39,442 nucleotides of DNA, from positions 1 to 39,442 of the forward strand of contig JAKSPD010000016.1 of NCBI GenBank assembly GCA_024405115.1. The letters are read 5' to 3'. A model generated the notes under the pieces. The model was not told where the DNA came from and did no database searches. It saw nothing but the letters and a program-made list of their open reading frames with translations. The first letter of the stretch is position 1. Every line of letters begins with the position of its first letter. This document shows, one piece after another, positions 31,340 to 39,388 of this stretch. The position numbers and the translations under genes are program-made. The stretch is from Lachnospiraceae bacterium. Its GTDB lineage: Bacteria > Bacillota > Clostridia > Lachnospirales > Lachnospiraceae.

Positions 31340-31590
31340 TACATGTGCCTGTGCCTTTACGGCAGGAGTTCCCGGCTGCTCCAAAAGGTCTCAAGGCCCG
31401 GTTTCAGTTCCCTGATTCCCTGGTTTCGCGCAAACTTATGCTTTATTTCCAATTTTGCGTAAAACAGGTATTTAATCACATTGAAATGAAGAAATGCCCC
31501 GTTACCGTGCGGAGCTTCATGCTGCCGGGCATACATAAAAAACACGAAGCCATAAAATCAGGCACGCACATCTGCAACAGCAATATACAT
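31340..31590 (+). other. Gap between the two MATE genes, open frame but no RBS
   Basis: The frame of the second MATE gene stays open through this stretch (to 31345), but the translated part does not resemble MATE N-termini and has no RBS-start pair. No clear promoter, terminator or hairpin was found, so how the second gene is transcribed is unclear; co-transcription with the first is possible. Confidence 0.4.
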
Positions 31591-32946
31591 ATGACAGTCA
31601 CTACAGAGAAAACTGAAATATTCGAAAGGCTTCCGGTACCGAAAGCGGTCAGAAAGCTTATCATTCCCACAATAATGTCGAGCCTTGTAATGGTCCTTTA
31701 CAGCCTTGCCGACACCCTGTTTGTGGGAATGCTGAACGACCCCCTTGAGACCGGCGCAGTCACGCTGGCCGCCCCCGTACTCCTGGCGTTCAATGCGGTT
31801 AACAATCTTTTCGGAGTGGGTTGCGCTTCCCTGATAAGCCGTTCCATGGGGCGAAAGGATTATAAGCTTGCAAAGGAAACAGGCGCGTTCGGATTCTACT
31901 GTGCGATAATAAGCGGCCTTCTTTTCTCACTTTTATGTACAGTGTTTAAAGAACCGCTGCTTGCAATACTGGGTGCAAAGGCCACAAGCCATGATGCAAC
32001 GGACAGGTACATGCTCTGGACCGTTACCATGGGTGCCGTACCGTCCATCCTCAACGTCGTGATGAGCCAGCTCATAAAGGCTGAAGGGCTTGCCCTGCAC
32101 GCAAGCCTCGGCGCCATGAGCGGATGCATTCTGAACATCATCCTTGACCCTGTTTTCGTGCTTCCGGGGTTTCTGGGCATGGGTGCCGCAGGCGCGGGAT
32201 GCGCCACATTCATTTCAAACTGCGTGGCCTGCCTTTACTTCATCGTCATGATGATGATTAAGCGCGGAAAGATCATCCTTGACGTAAAACCCTCAAACTT
32301 CCATGCAAATAAAAAGATGATCCGTGAGATCTGTACGGTCGGCGTTCCTGCCTCCATTCAGAACCTTTTAAATGTCACCGGAATGACGGTGCTGAATTCC
32401 TTCATGTCAGTTTATGGGGCAGAAGCTGTTTCCGCCATAGGCATTGCGCACAAGCTTGCGCTCCTCCCGATGTACATTGCCATGGGAATAAGCCAGGGCG
32501 TCATGCCTCTTGTGGGCTACAACTTTGCCTCCGGAAACCGAAGGCGTATGCGCGACTCTGTCATCTGTTCAGCAAAGATCTCGCTTTGCATAATGCTCCT
32601 CGGGACGGCCGCCTTCTGCATCTTCTCAAAAGACATCATTTCCGTATTCATGAAAAACACCCTGGTTGTAAGCTACGGAAGCGCATTCCTGATAGCACAG
32701 AGCCTTGCACAGCCTTTCCTTTCCGTGGATTTTCTCGGCGTGGGCGTGTTCCAGGCATGCGGTATGGGCCGTAAATCATTTATCTTTGCAATACTCCGTA
32801 AAATAGTACTTGAGATTCCGGCTCTTTTTGTACTGGGAAAACTTTTCCCCATGTACGGTCTGGCCTGGGCCGGAACTTTTGCGGAGGTAATCCTTTCGGT
32901 TGCTGCCGTGCTTGAACTTAAGAAAATCCTTCATGTCGTGGAATAA
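31591..32946 (+). CDS. MATE family efflux transporter (second copy)
   Basis: The ATG at 31591 begins MTVTTEKTEIFERLPVPKAV, the usual MATE start followed by LIIPTIMSSLVMVLYSLADT, and gives 451 residues. The second half begins VGVPASIQNLLNVTGMTVLN and includes PLVGYNFASGNRRRMRD. It is clearly different from the neighbouring MATE protein and closer in its opening to the LPVxKAxxKLxIPT subgroup, so the pair is not a recent duplication. No RBS precedes the start. Confidence 0.9.
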   Translation: MTVTTEKTEIFERLPVPKAVRKLIIPTIMSSLVMVLYSLADTLFVGMLNDPLETGAVTLAAPVLLAFNAVNNLFGVGCASLISRSMGRKDYKLAKETGAFGFYCAIISGLLFSLLCTVFKEPLLAILGAKATSHDATDRYMLWTVTMGAVPSILNVVMSQLIKAEGLALHASLGAMSGCILNIILDPVFVLPGFLGMGAAGAGCATFISNCVACLYFIVMMMIKRGKIILDVKPSNFHANKKMIREICTVGVPASIQNLLNVTGMTVLNSFMSVYGAEAVSAIGIAHKLALLPMYIAMGISQGVMPLVGYNFASGNRRRMRDSVICSAKISLCIMLLGTAAFCIFSKDIISVFMKNTLVVSYGSAFLIAQSLAQPFLSVDFLGVGVFQACGMGRKSFIFAILRKIVLEIPALFVLGKLFPMYGLAWAGTFAEVILSVAAVLELKKILHVVE

Positions 32947-32949
32947 GTG

Positions 32950-32979
32950 TTCCTGCCTGCCGCATTCAGATGTTATAAT
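32950..32979 (+). promoter_or_regulatory. Promoter of the NagA-like gene
   Basis: TTCCTG (32950-32955), an 18-bp spacer and TATAAT (32974-32979), the latter preceded by TGT (extended -10), lie about 43 bp before the start codon and just after the MATE stop. Confidence 0.6.
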
Positions 32980-33021
32980 GTAAACCGTATACAGGCTAAT
33001 CATTCATTTAGGAGGCTTATT

Positions 33022-34200
33022 ATGAAAGCTATAGTAAATGCGAAAATAGTATTTCCTGAAGAAATCAGGGAGGGCACGATTATAACTGATGGCCGTAAAA
33101 TCATTGCGGCTGGTGACTGCACGGCTCCCGCCAATGCAGAAATAATTGACGCCAGAGGGCTTTTCGTGGGTCCCGGCTTCATCGACCAGCACACCCACGG
33201 CTACAGCCGTTTCGGGGAGGCACACAGTGTATACGGTGACATGAAGGCCATGGCATACTGCCATCTTCTTCACGGCACCACCTCCATAACCCCCAGCCCG
33301 TCATACTCGCATACAATGGAAGAATTCCTCACAGCCGCCAGGGAATGCCATGAGGAAATGAAAAATGAAAAGACCAGCATTGTGGGACTTTTCTACGAGG
33401 GCCCGTTTACAAGCCCAAATGAGGGAGCATGCTCAACAACCGCATGGCCTTACTCGGATGAGGCATGTGACACCATCTTCAAGGCCGGCGGGAAGGCCGT
33501 CCTTCACTGTACATATGCGCCTGAAATGCCCTGGGGCGAAAGCTTCGAAAAGATTCTGCAGAAATATGACATCGTGGCGGACATAGGTCACACTGACCTT
33601 TCACCTGAGGACGCGGAACGTGCCGTTAAAAACGGTGCAAAAATAGTCACACACCTTTATGACGCAATGGGCTGCTGCCGTGGACGTGATTCGGCAAACG
33701 TAACCGGCACGCTGCAGGAACAGGTTGCGGACATCCTCCTTTCGATTCCCGGACTTTACTATGAGCTTATCTGCGACAGCTGCTTCATGCACGTTAAGCC
33801 CACCTCGATAAGGCTTGCTTACCGTACCGCCGGCGAGGACTGCATAATAGTCGTAAGTGACTCGACGGGCGACAACATCTTTAAATATAATGACCGATTC
33901 CCGGCTGACAGCCCCGTAAACGCGGAAGACCTTTACTATAACGACGCCGGGGAGCTTTCGGGAAGCCGTCTCTGCGAGATTGACTGCGTCCGCAACTTCA
34001 TGCATGCGACTGGCGCCGATGTGCGCGTGGGATTCAAGGTCGGTTCCACAAACCCCGCAAAGGCACTCCGCATCTTTGACCGCGTGGGTTCCGTAGCTCC
34101 GGGAAAGGACGCTGACCTCGCATTCGTTGACGAAGACATGTACCTTCATAAGCTCATCTTTAAGGGCGACGTCCTCGAAGGCATCAGGGTCAACAGGTAA
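33022..34200 (+). CDS. N-acetylglucosamine-6-phosphate deacetylase-like amidohydrolase
   Basis: ATG 33022 (RBS AGGAGG) gives 392 residues. The NagA pattern is present: GFIDQHTHG with His57/His59, YEGPF with metal-ligand Glu126, DIGHTD with His190, THLYDAM with His211, His257 and the catalytic Asp280 in VSDSTGD. The family removes acetyl groups from GlcNAc-6-P for amino-sugar recycling, in the cytoplasm. The usual nagB is not adjacent and some loops differ (CSTTAWPYSDEACD), so another N-acyl sugar substrate is possible. Ends at the terminator 34231-34258. Confidence 0.85.
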   Translation: MKAIVNAKIVFPEEIREGTIITDGRKIIAAGDCTAPANAEIIDARGLFVGPGFIDQHTHGYSRFGEAHSVYGDMKAMAYCHLLHGTTSITPSPSYSHTMEEFLTAARECHEEMKNEKTSIVGLFYEGPFTSPNEGACSTTAWPYSDEACDTIFKAGGKAVLHCTYAPEMPWGESFEKILQKYDIVADIGHTDLSPEDAERAVKNGAKIVTHLYDAMGCCRGRDSANVTGTLQEQVADILLSIPGLYYELICDSCFMHVKPTSIRLAYRTAGEDCIIVVSDSTGDNIFKYNDRFPADSPVNAEDLYYNDAGELSGSRLCEIDCVRNFMHATGADVRVGFKVGSTNPAKALRIFDRVGSVAPGKDADLAFVDEDMYLHKLIFKGDVLEGIRVNR

Positions 34201-34230
34201 ATACCATACGTCCACATTCAAGACGAAAAA

Positions 34231-34258
34231 ACAGGGTTCCCGGCTTTGGGAACCCTGT
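34231..34258. terminator. Bidirectional terminator
   Basis: ACAGGGTTCCC (34231-34241) pairs perfectly with GGGAACCCTGT (34248-34258), preceded by an A run and followed by T-rich sequence. It separates the convergent NagA-like and DUF4428 genes. Confidence 0.8.
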
Positions 34259-34297
34259 TTCTGTTTTCCTGTAAATGATTCTGTTTTTGTGATCGCC

Positions 34298-35077
34298 TTA
34301 TATGAGCTGGCTGCGGCAGTACGGGCATTTTCCCTTCTCATCAGGGAGGACCGTTGCCCCGCATCCGGGACATGTCACAGGCTCTGCTGCCGGTGCGGGC
34401 GCAGGAGCAGGTGCTGTCTCTTCCGCGGTTTCAGTAATCACTTCCTCTTTTGCCAGAAGTGCCGCCTTTATCTCCTCCGCCTTCATCCACTGCTCCTTGA
34501 AGTTCATGTTGTACATGGGCTGTGAAGTCTGAACGCCCTGAAGCATCGGCGGAACGCCGGTATCAATTGAGAAGGTGTTGACCTGATATGTCATCTCATC
34601 AAAATACGGATTGTTTACATGGATGAGGAGCTTTATGTCATAGCTGAAGGCATACCTCTTGGGATTGTAGGAAACATCCTTTCCCTCGGCATCCTTCTGG
34701 TAAACCTCTTTCTTATGCTCTACCTGTTCGATTTCAACTCCGGTAATGGCGTCAAGTGAAACCACATCAGGGTTATCCTTATCAAGACGGCCTGTGTAAC
34801 CGATCATGAAATTGCGTGCAAATTCGTCAATGAATACGCAGTGACCGTTTCCGAATGTCTTTGTTACATTGAAGTTTGCCACAGCGTCCTTATTCTGCTC
34901 ACGGTAATTAAGCTGCTCCTTGATTTCCTCAATGGTGCTCTGCCTTCTGTCAGAGAACCATGGAGAAAGCTTTCCGGCACAGTCCTTACAGAGGTTTCCG
35001 TCCGCAAGCTTCCTGTTGCCGAGAAGACCTATCTTCTCCCCGCATACGTCACAGTATTTCTTATCAAAAAGTCCCAT
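34298..35077 (-). CDS. DUF4428-type zinc-ribbon protein
   Basis: This 259-residue protein opens with FDKKYCDVCGEKIGLLGNRK and LCKDCAGKLS, the DUF4428 zinc-binding head, has a middle beta-rich domain (NGHCVFIDEFARNFMIGYTG...YPNPKRYAF-like segment), a Pro/Ala linker (APAPAPAPAA) and ends in a second zinc ribbon CPGCGATVLPDEKGKCPYC. It is cytoplasmic; function unknown. The promoter at 35163-35191 and the AGGAGG RBS are both strong. Confidence 0.82.
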   Translation of the reverse strand: MGLFDKKYCDVCGEKIGLLGNRKLADGNLCKDCAGKLSPWFSDRRQSTIEEIKEQLNYREQNKDAVANFNVTKTFGNGHCVFIDEFARNFMIGYTGRLDKDNPDVVSLDAITGVEIEQVEHKKEVYQKDAEGKDVSYNPKRYAFSYDIKLLIHVNNPYFDEMTYQVNTFSIDTGVPPMLQGVQTSQPMYNMNFKEQWMKAEEIKAALLAKEEVITETAEETAPAPAPAPAAEPVTCPGCGATVLPDEKGKCPYCRSQLI

Positions 35078-35162
35078 GTCTATTCCTCCTGTATATCATA
35101 AATGAAAACGCGGATTACTGCACAAATCCATCCGGCACGGACCTTCATGGCCCTCTGGTTTA

Positions 35163-35191
35163 ATTATATTCCATTTTTCACGGTCCTGCAA
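35163..35191 (-). promoter_or_regulatory. Promoter of the DUF4428 gene
   Basis: On the minus strand TTGCAG (35191-35186), 17 bp and TATAAT (35168-35163) give a strong promoter. Its position shows that the open frame beyond the TAG of the YczE-like gene is not coding, so that TAG is a true stop. Confidence 0.75.
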
Positions 35192-35206
35192 ATGAAAGTT
35201 TGACCG

Positions 35207-35920
35207 CTACCTTTTCAATGCCTCATAGAGGGACGGGAACGCATGGCCGCTTCCAAAGAAACGGTCAATGAACTTCCCTGAGTACCTGATCAGGATAGAG
35301 TTGATTATGGTGGTCACGATGGTACCGGGGCCCAGGCTGTGGAAACTATTTGTAAGGCTTATATTCCTTACGTCCCCGAAAAGAACGAGCGCGAGTGCCA
35401 CGGAAACCAGAAGAAGCGTTATGTCAAACCACCTCTTGGTACGGATGATGTCAAGCTTTTTACATGAGGAAAGCTCCGCCACAAACAGCTCATATACCTG
35501 AAGCGGAAGATATGTCCTGAAAAAGCATGCCACGCCAAAAGCCGTAACCGCATCCCCGATAAGGAGCAGAATCCACTGTGACAGAAGCGAGCCTGCCGAA
35601 ACACGGTTCAGGATAAGAAGGAAAAGGTCCAGCGTATACCCGTAGATGACCGCGACGGCAAACGACATCAGGTACTTCCATGTAAATTTCCTTACAAGGA
35701 TGCACAGAAGCACCAGCATGAGCCCCTGTATCAGGTACTCCATCATGCCCACGGTGCTTTGAGGAAAAAATTCCGAGACATATTCATTTACAATAAACGC
35801 GGGTGCGGCAATCATGGAAACACCCAGGTCCGCCTTCGAGCATATGGCTACTCCGAGTGCAACAAATATCACTCCCAGAAGCCATAAAAGCTCCCCGCCC
35901 TTTTCAATCTTCTTCACCAT
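35207..35920 (-). CDS. YczE/YitT-like integral membrane protein (DUF6198-type)
   Basis: This 237-residue protein has about six helices (LLWLLGVIFVALGVAICSKA; LIQGLMLVLLCILV; LMSFAVAVIYGYTLDLFLLI; ILLLIGDAVTAFGVACFF; FDITLLLVSVALALVLF). The opening GVAICSKADLGVSMIAAPAF with LGPGTIVTTIINS is typical of the YczE family of unknown function. The start overlaps the stop of the small ORF by 7 nt. It is the only complete gene here that ends in TAG. Confidence 0.85.
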   Translation of the reverse strand: MVKKIEKGGELLWLLGVIFVALGVAICSKADLGVSMIAAPAFIVNEYVSEFFPQSTVGMMEYLIQGLMLVLLCILVRKFTWKYLMSFAVAVIYGYTLDLFLLILNRVSAGSLLSQWILLLIGDAVTAFGVACFFRTYLPLQVYELFVAELSSCKKLDIIRTKRWFDITLLLVSVALALVLFGDVRNISLTNSFHSLGPGTIVTTIINSILIRYSGKFIDRFFGSGHAFPSLYEALKR

Positions 35921-36183
35921 GCCTCCCCTGAATTTTTATACAGGTCCGGAACCTCCACAATCTTCCCCAAATAAAGGTCGCGCATGCGGTAGCCGGCCTC
36001 TTCATCATCAACATTTGAGTAATATGCGTTGACGCCATATTCCTCAAGAATCTCATACGCCCTTGAACCAAACGAATATACGTAATGGAGGACCTTATGT
36101 CCGCACAGTTCGGTAGTGACCGGCTTTCTGCCCGATGCCGCTATCTCATCCTGTTTGAAATAAAGCCTTTCAAGGTTATCCAC
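35914..36183 (-). CDS. Small protein of unknown function between YwaF- and YczE-like genes
   Basis: This 89-residue soluble protein begins at GTG 36183, which has AGGAGG 8 nt upstream, and overlaps the YwaF stop by 8 nt and the YczE start by 7 nt. It has no membrane segment and no cysteine pair; the middle reads YVYSFGSRAYEILEEYGVNA and the rest is rich in Tyr and Glu. I do not recognise the family. The tight coupling argues that it is a real gene of the malQ-YczE operon. Confidence 0.7.
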   Translation of the reverse strand: MDNLERLYFKQDEIAASGRKPVTTELCGHKVLHYVYSFGSRAYEILEEYGVNAYYSNVDDEEAGYRMRDLYLGKIVEVPDLYKNSGEAW

Positions 36184-36979
36184 CGATGTGACCTCCTTTC
36201 AGGTCTTTAATATCACAGATTTCCTTTTTCTTTTTTCCAAGGTTGCATAAGAATGTTACCAAAAGCATGTACGGTGCCAGTATCAGAAGACACGGTACCT
36301 CATACAGGTACGGAATGGGAATTATCGAGTAGAAAATGTCAAGGATGGCATTCCCGTCAGACCCGTATGTATAGAAATAGTTTGCAAGATCATTGAATCC
36401 CGCTTTCCTTATAACCGTGTCAATCAGGAAAATGACGAATGCAATTCCCAAAAGCATGAGCGCGGTCTTCGGAAGCTCCTTATACTGCGGCGTGTGAATC
36501 CCGTACGCCACTATCGCAAGCGCGCCTGTAAATACCATGAAATGTGTAAAATAATATCCTGACATTCTGGGAAGAAGTATGCTGCAGTCCGAAAATCCTA
36601 TCGAGGGCATTATAAGCGCCATGAGTGCCCCGAGCGTTCCGGTAAACAGATTGAAGTTGAGTATCGAGCGGTTCATCGTGGCCATCGCGACCGGAATCAG
36701 GATGAGGTTGATGTTGCACAGCTGAAGCGGCAGTTCCTTCCACCATGAAAACTCTCCTATTCCGTTTTCGGCGCATATGATGGAATACTCCTCGTCTATC
36801 GAAAGGAAATACTTATATATAAAAAATGTTATGAATGTGAAAATCATGATCCCCGCAAGAAATCTCCTGCGTGTGTCAAGCGGCTTCTTCCTGATTATCT
36901 TTGCGGAAACAAAAAGAAATGAAAGGAAAATCGCAAAACAGAGGAAAAATGTCAGGTTAAAAGGCTTATATATCAGTAT
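36176..36979 (-). CDS. YwaF/TIGR02206 family membrane protein, apparently starting at ATA
   Basis: The frame from ATG 36847 gives 223 residues, but it continues upstream for 44 codons with clear family sequence (NLTFFLCFAIFLSFLFV, then a basic RKKPLDTRRRFL loop), which aligns with the first helix of TIGR02206 proteins. No ATG, GTG or TTG lies there; ATA (36979) or CTG (36976) are the best starts, 8-11 nt after AAAGGAG. ATA overlaps the PHP stop by 7 nt (ATACTGA), the same spacing as the ATGGTGA overlap downstream. Family proteins have six or so helices and an LPLQLCN motif, present here. Function unknown. Confidence 0.72.
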   Translation of the reverse strand: MLIYKPFNLTFFLCFAIFLSFLFVSAKIIRKKPLDTRRRFLAGIMIFTFITFFIYKYFLSIDEEYSIICAENGIGEFSWWKELPLQLCNINLILIPVAMATMNRSILNFNLFTGTLGALMALIMPSIGFSDCSILLPRMSGYYFTHFMVFTGALAIVAYGIHTPQYKELPKTALMLLGIAFVIFLIDTVIRKAGFNDLANYFYTYGSDGNAILDIFYSIIPIPYLYEVPCLLILAPYMLLVTFLCNLGKKKKEICDIKDLKGGHIGG

Positions 36980-37809
36980 AACGAAAGCTCCTTTCTGCCT
37001 TCGGGAGTATATACGGTATAAGTTTCAAAACCGCATTCCATGGCAAGGGTGGCGGCCTCATTGAAACCGTACCCCAGGAAATACATGTCATGCGCATCGG
37101 AGTTAATACATATCCTTCCGCCCCTTGCCTTAAGCTCCTTAAGAAGGCGTGCTGAAGGATACGGCTCCTTGCGGTAACCGCGTGAAATGGCGCCTGTATT
37201 TATCTCAAACGGAATCTCTGCCTTTAAAAGCTCATCCATTGCGGCAAGTGCCGGTTCAAGATAAGCGTCGCTGTTCTCATCAAAGTGCTTCATGCCCTGG
37301 TTGAACTTTGTTATCAGGTCAAAATGACCGATAATGTCACAGTCAGTATTCTCAACGACCTTTGACTCAAGCGCGTAATAGTCCCTCACAAGTGCATACC
37401 AGTCACCGCCGTAAAGGGAGTCCACTTTTTCCTGAAGGAATTCTTCCGTATAGTCAACCGCAAAATCCACACCATCTTTAATGAGAGCGTGTGTGGATCC
37501 GATCAGGTAATCAAGCTGGCTCAGCTGAAACTCGTCAATGTACCGGAAACCGGAAAGATTCTCCATCTCAAGTCCGCAGAGCACCAGCATCTCGCTCGGA
37601 TACATGTCACGCAGGGTGTAAACATCGTTAATGTAATTATCGAGTTCCTCCCCCTTTATGCCAAAAGGCTCGCTTCCGCCGATGTAAGCATGCTCAGAAA
37701 ACCCAAGAAGCCTGATCCCCTTTTCGCGTGCTGCCTTTCCGATTTCGAAAACGGTGTTTTCCCCGTCAACGTAATTCGTATGCACATGCATGTCAGCAAT
37801 TATGTTCAT
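36973..37809 (-). CDS. PHP-domain phosphatase, histidinol-phosphatase family
   Basis: This 278-residue protein has the PHP motifs: DMHVHTNY (His8, His10), GFSEHAYIGG, LCGLEMEN with a metal Glu, LIGSTHAL, DIIGHFDLI and the closing NSDAHDMYFLGY. It resembles HisJ-type histidinol-phosphate phosphatases, though no other his gene is near and other phosphoesters are possible. The start (RBS GGAGGAACC) overlaps the malQ stop by 4 nt. Confidence 0.9.
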   Translation of the reverse strand: MNIIADMHVHTNYVDGENTVFEIGKAAREKGIRLLGFSEHAYIGGSEPFGIKGEELDNYINDVYTLRDMYPSEMLVLCGLEMENLSGFRYIDEFQLSQLDYLIGSTHALIKDGVDFAVDYTEEFLQEKVDSLYGGDWYALVRDYYALESKVVENTDCDIIGHFDLITKFNQGMKHFDENSDAYLEPALAAMDELLKAEIPFEINTGAISRGYRKEPYPSARLLKELKARGGRICINSDAHDMYFLGYGFNEAATLAMECGFETYTVYTPEGRKELSLY

Positions 37810-39374
37810 GTTCGGTTCCTCCTGTAGGTTTCCGTGTATTTATAGAGCCTTGCGGCGATATCCTTAGTTGCTGCGCCTTCCTTCATCCTCCAGCACCAGT
37901 TACCCGCGGCCACGCCCGGAACGTTCATGCGGGCACTTTCCGGAAGTTCAAGCACGTCCTGCATCTGCGCGATGAAAAGCCTTGAAGCCGTGCTCATTCC
38001 GGTACGGATCATGCCCCATGCCCATCCCTCATCTTCAGTGATGTGCATATAATCAGAGGCAAAAGCCTTATCTTCCGCTGAAAGCTCCTTAAGCCAGCCC
38101 AGCACTGTGTTATTATCGTGAGTTCCCACATAGCAGATGCTGTTTTCCCCGCATGAGTGGGGAAGGTATGCGGAGCTTCCCGACGCGTCAAAGGCAAACT
38201 CAAGCACCTTCATGCCCGGAAGACCGGAATCACATAAGAGTTTATGGACCTCCGGGGTTATCTGTCCCAGGTCTTCCGCAATGAATTCCATCTCATTAAA
38301 CCAGCCTGTCAGGACACCCACGAGTTTCATTCCGGGACCCTTTACCCATCGGCCGTTTATGGCTGTTTTTTCTGTTTTGGGAACAGCCCAGTAGCTTTCA
38401 AATCCCCTGAAATGGTCAATCCTCAACACATCGTAAAGGCGGCCTGCCGCATCGACTCTTCTTATCCACCAGCCAAAGCCGTCCCTTTCCATGGCTTCAT
38501 AATCGTATATCGGGTTTCCCCACAGCTGGCCTTCCTCTGAAAAAGCATCCGGTGGAACTCCGGCCACGTCATCCTCCAGTTTGAAGAACTCCGGCTCGCT
38601 CCACACATCGGCTGAATTTGAAGCCGCATAGACCGGCATGTCGCCAATTAGGCGTATCCCCTTTTCCCTCGCATAGGTGCGAAGCTTATTCCACTGCGTA
38701 AAGAAAAGATACTGAGTAAAACATATCAGGCTGATTATCTCTGAAAGTTCCGCTTCATACCGGGCCACCGCCTCCGGTTCCCTGGCCCGTATTTCTTCCG
38801 GCCAGTCCTGCCACGGTGTTTTAAACTTTTCAGAAAGAGCCATAAAGAGGGCGTAATTATTAAGCCAGGCAGAATTTTCTTCCTGAAATTTCCTGAGACC
38901 TTCCCGGTTGTACTCCCTGGCTGCCCCGGATGCTGGCGCGTATTCGGCGGTTTGTGAAGAATTATCTTCTTCGTTTCCCGCGTTTTGCCGGCCCTCACCA
39001 CATTCTGCTTCCCTTTGTTTAAAACTACGGTATGCCTCCTTAAAGACAGCCGCGCGGTTTTTCTTTATGAGTTCATAATTTATCTTCTCCAGGTCTTCGC
39101 CCCATGAAAAGGAATCGAGAAACTCTTTTGTAATAAGCCCATCGGCCGCAAGGCCCGAAAGGTCAATAAGGTTCGTGTTTCCGGCAAACGAAGACGGGGA
39201 GGAATACGGGCTGTCCCCAAGATCCGTGGGACCCAAAGGAAGCAGCTGCCAGTATTTCTGACCTGCTGCCACAAGAAAATCAATATACTCATAAGCTGCC
39301 CTGCCCATTGAACCGATCCCATACGGTGACGGCAGTGAGAACAGGGGCATTAAAATTCCCGAAGCTCTTTCCAT
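37806..39374 (-). CDS. malQ: 4-alpha-glucanotransferase (amylomaltase)
   Basis: From ATG 39374 (MERASGILMPLFSLPSPYGI) the enzyme has 522 residues and the GH77 set: LPLGPTDLGDSPYSSPSSFA, GDMPVYAASNSADVW, nucleophile Asp in LRIDHFRG, acid Glu in FIAEDLG and THDNN. It moves glucan chains in maltodextrin or glycogen breakdown. An extra hydrophilic segment of about 35 residues (Cys, Glu, Asn, Ser-rich, ECGEGRQNAGNEEDNSSQ) lies near residue 125-165, before NYALFMALSE. No RBS is present at the start, and an IS-like end lies 15 bp upstream, so the native promoter was probably displaced. Confidence 0.95.
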   Translation of the reverse strand: MERASGILMPLFSLPSPYGIGSMGRAAYEYIDFLVAAGQKYWQLLPLGPTDLGDSPYSSPSSFAGNTNLIDLSGLAADGLITKEFLDSFSWGEDLEKINYELIKKNRAAVFKEAYRSFKQREAECGEGRQNAGNEEDNSSQTAEYAPASGAAREYNREGLRKFQEENSAWLNNYALFMALSEKFKTPWQDWPEEIRAREPEAVARYEAELSEIISLICFTQYLFFTQWNKLRTYAREKGIRLIGDMPVYAASNSADVWSEPEFFKLEDDVAGVPPDAFSEEGQLWGNPIYDYEAMERDGFGWWIRRVDAAGRLYDVLRIDHFRGFESYWAVPKTEKTAINGRWVKGPGMKLVGVLTGWFNEMEFIAEDLGQITPEVHKLLCDSGLPGMKVLEFAFDASGSSAYLPHSCGENSICYVGTHDNNTVLGWLKELSAEDKAFASDYMHITEDEGWAWGMIRTGMSTASRLFIAQMQDVLELPESARMNVPGVAAGNWCWRMKEGAATKDIAARLYKYTETYRRNRT

Positions 39375-39388
39375 AGGTACATAATATA

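Noticed and set aside
35099-35206. Open frame continuing 36 codons after the TAG of the YczE-like gene, which might have been a third readthrough case
   Set aside because: The stretch contains a near-perfect promoter (TTGCAG-17-TATAAT) for the next gene and no membrane or family sequence, so the TAG is a real stop.
36973-37809. Histidine biosynthesis operon
   Set aside because: Only the PHP-type phosphatase is seen; neighbours are malQ and membrane proteins, so the link to histidine is by family name only.
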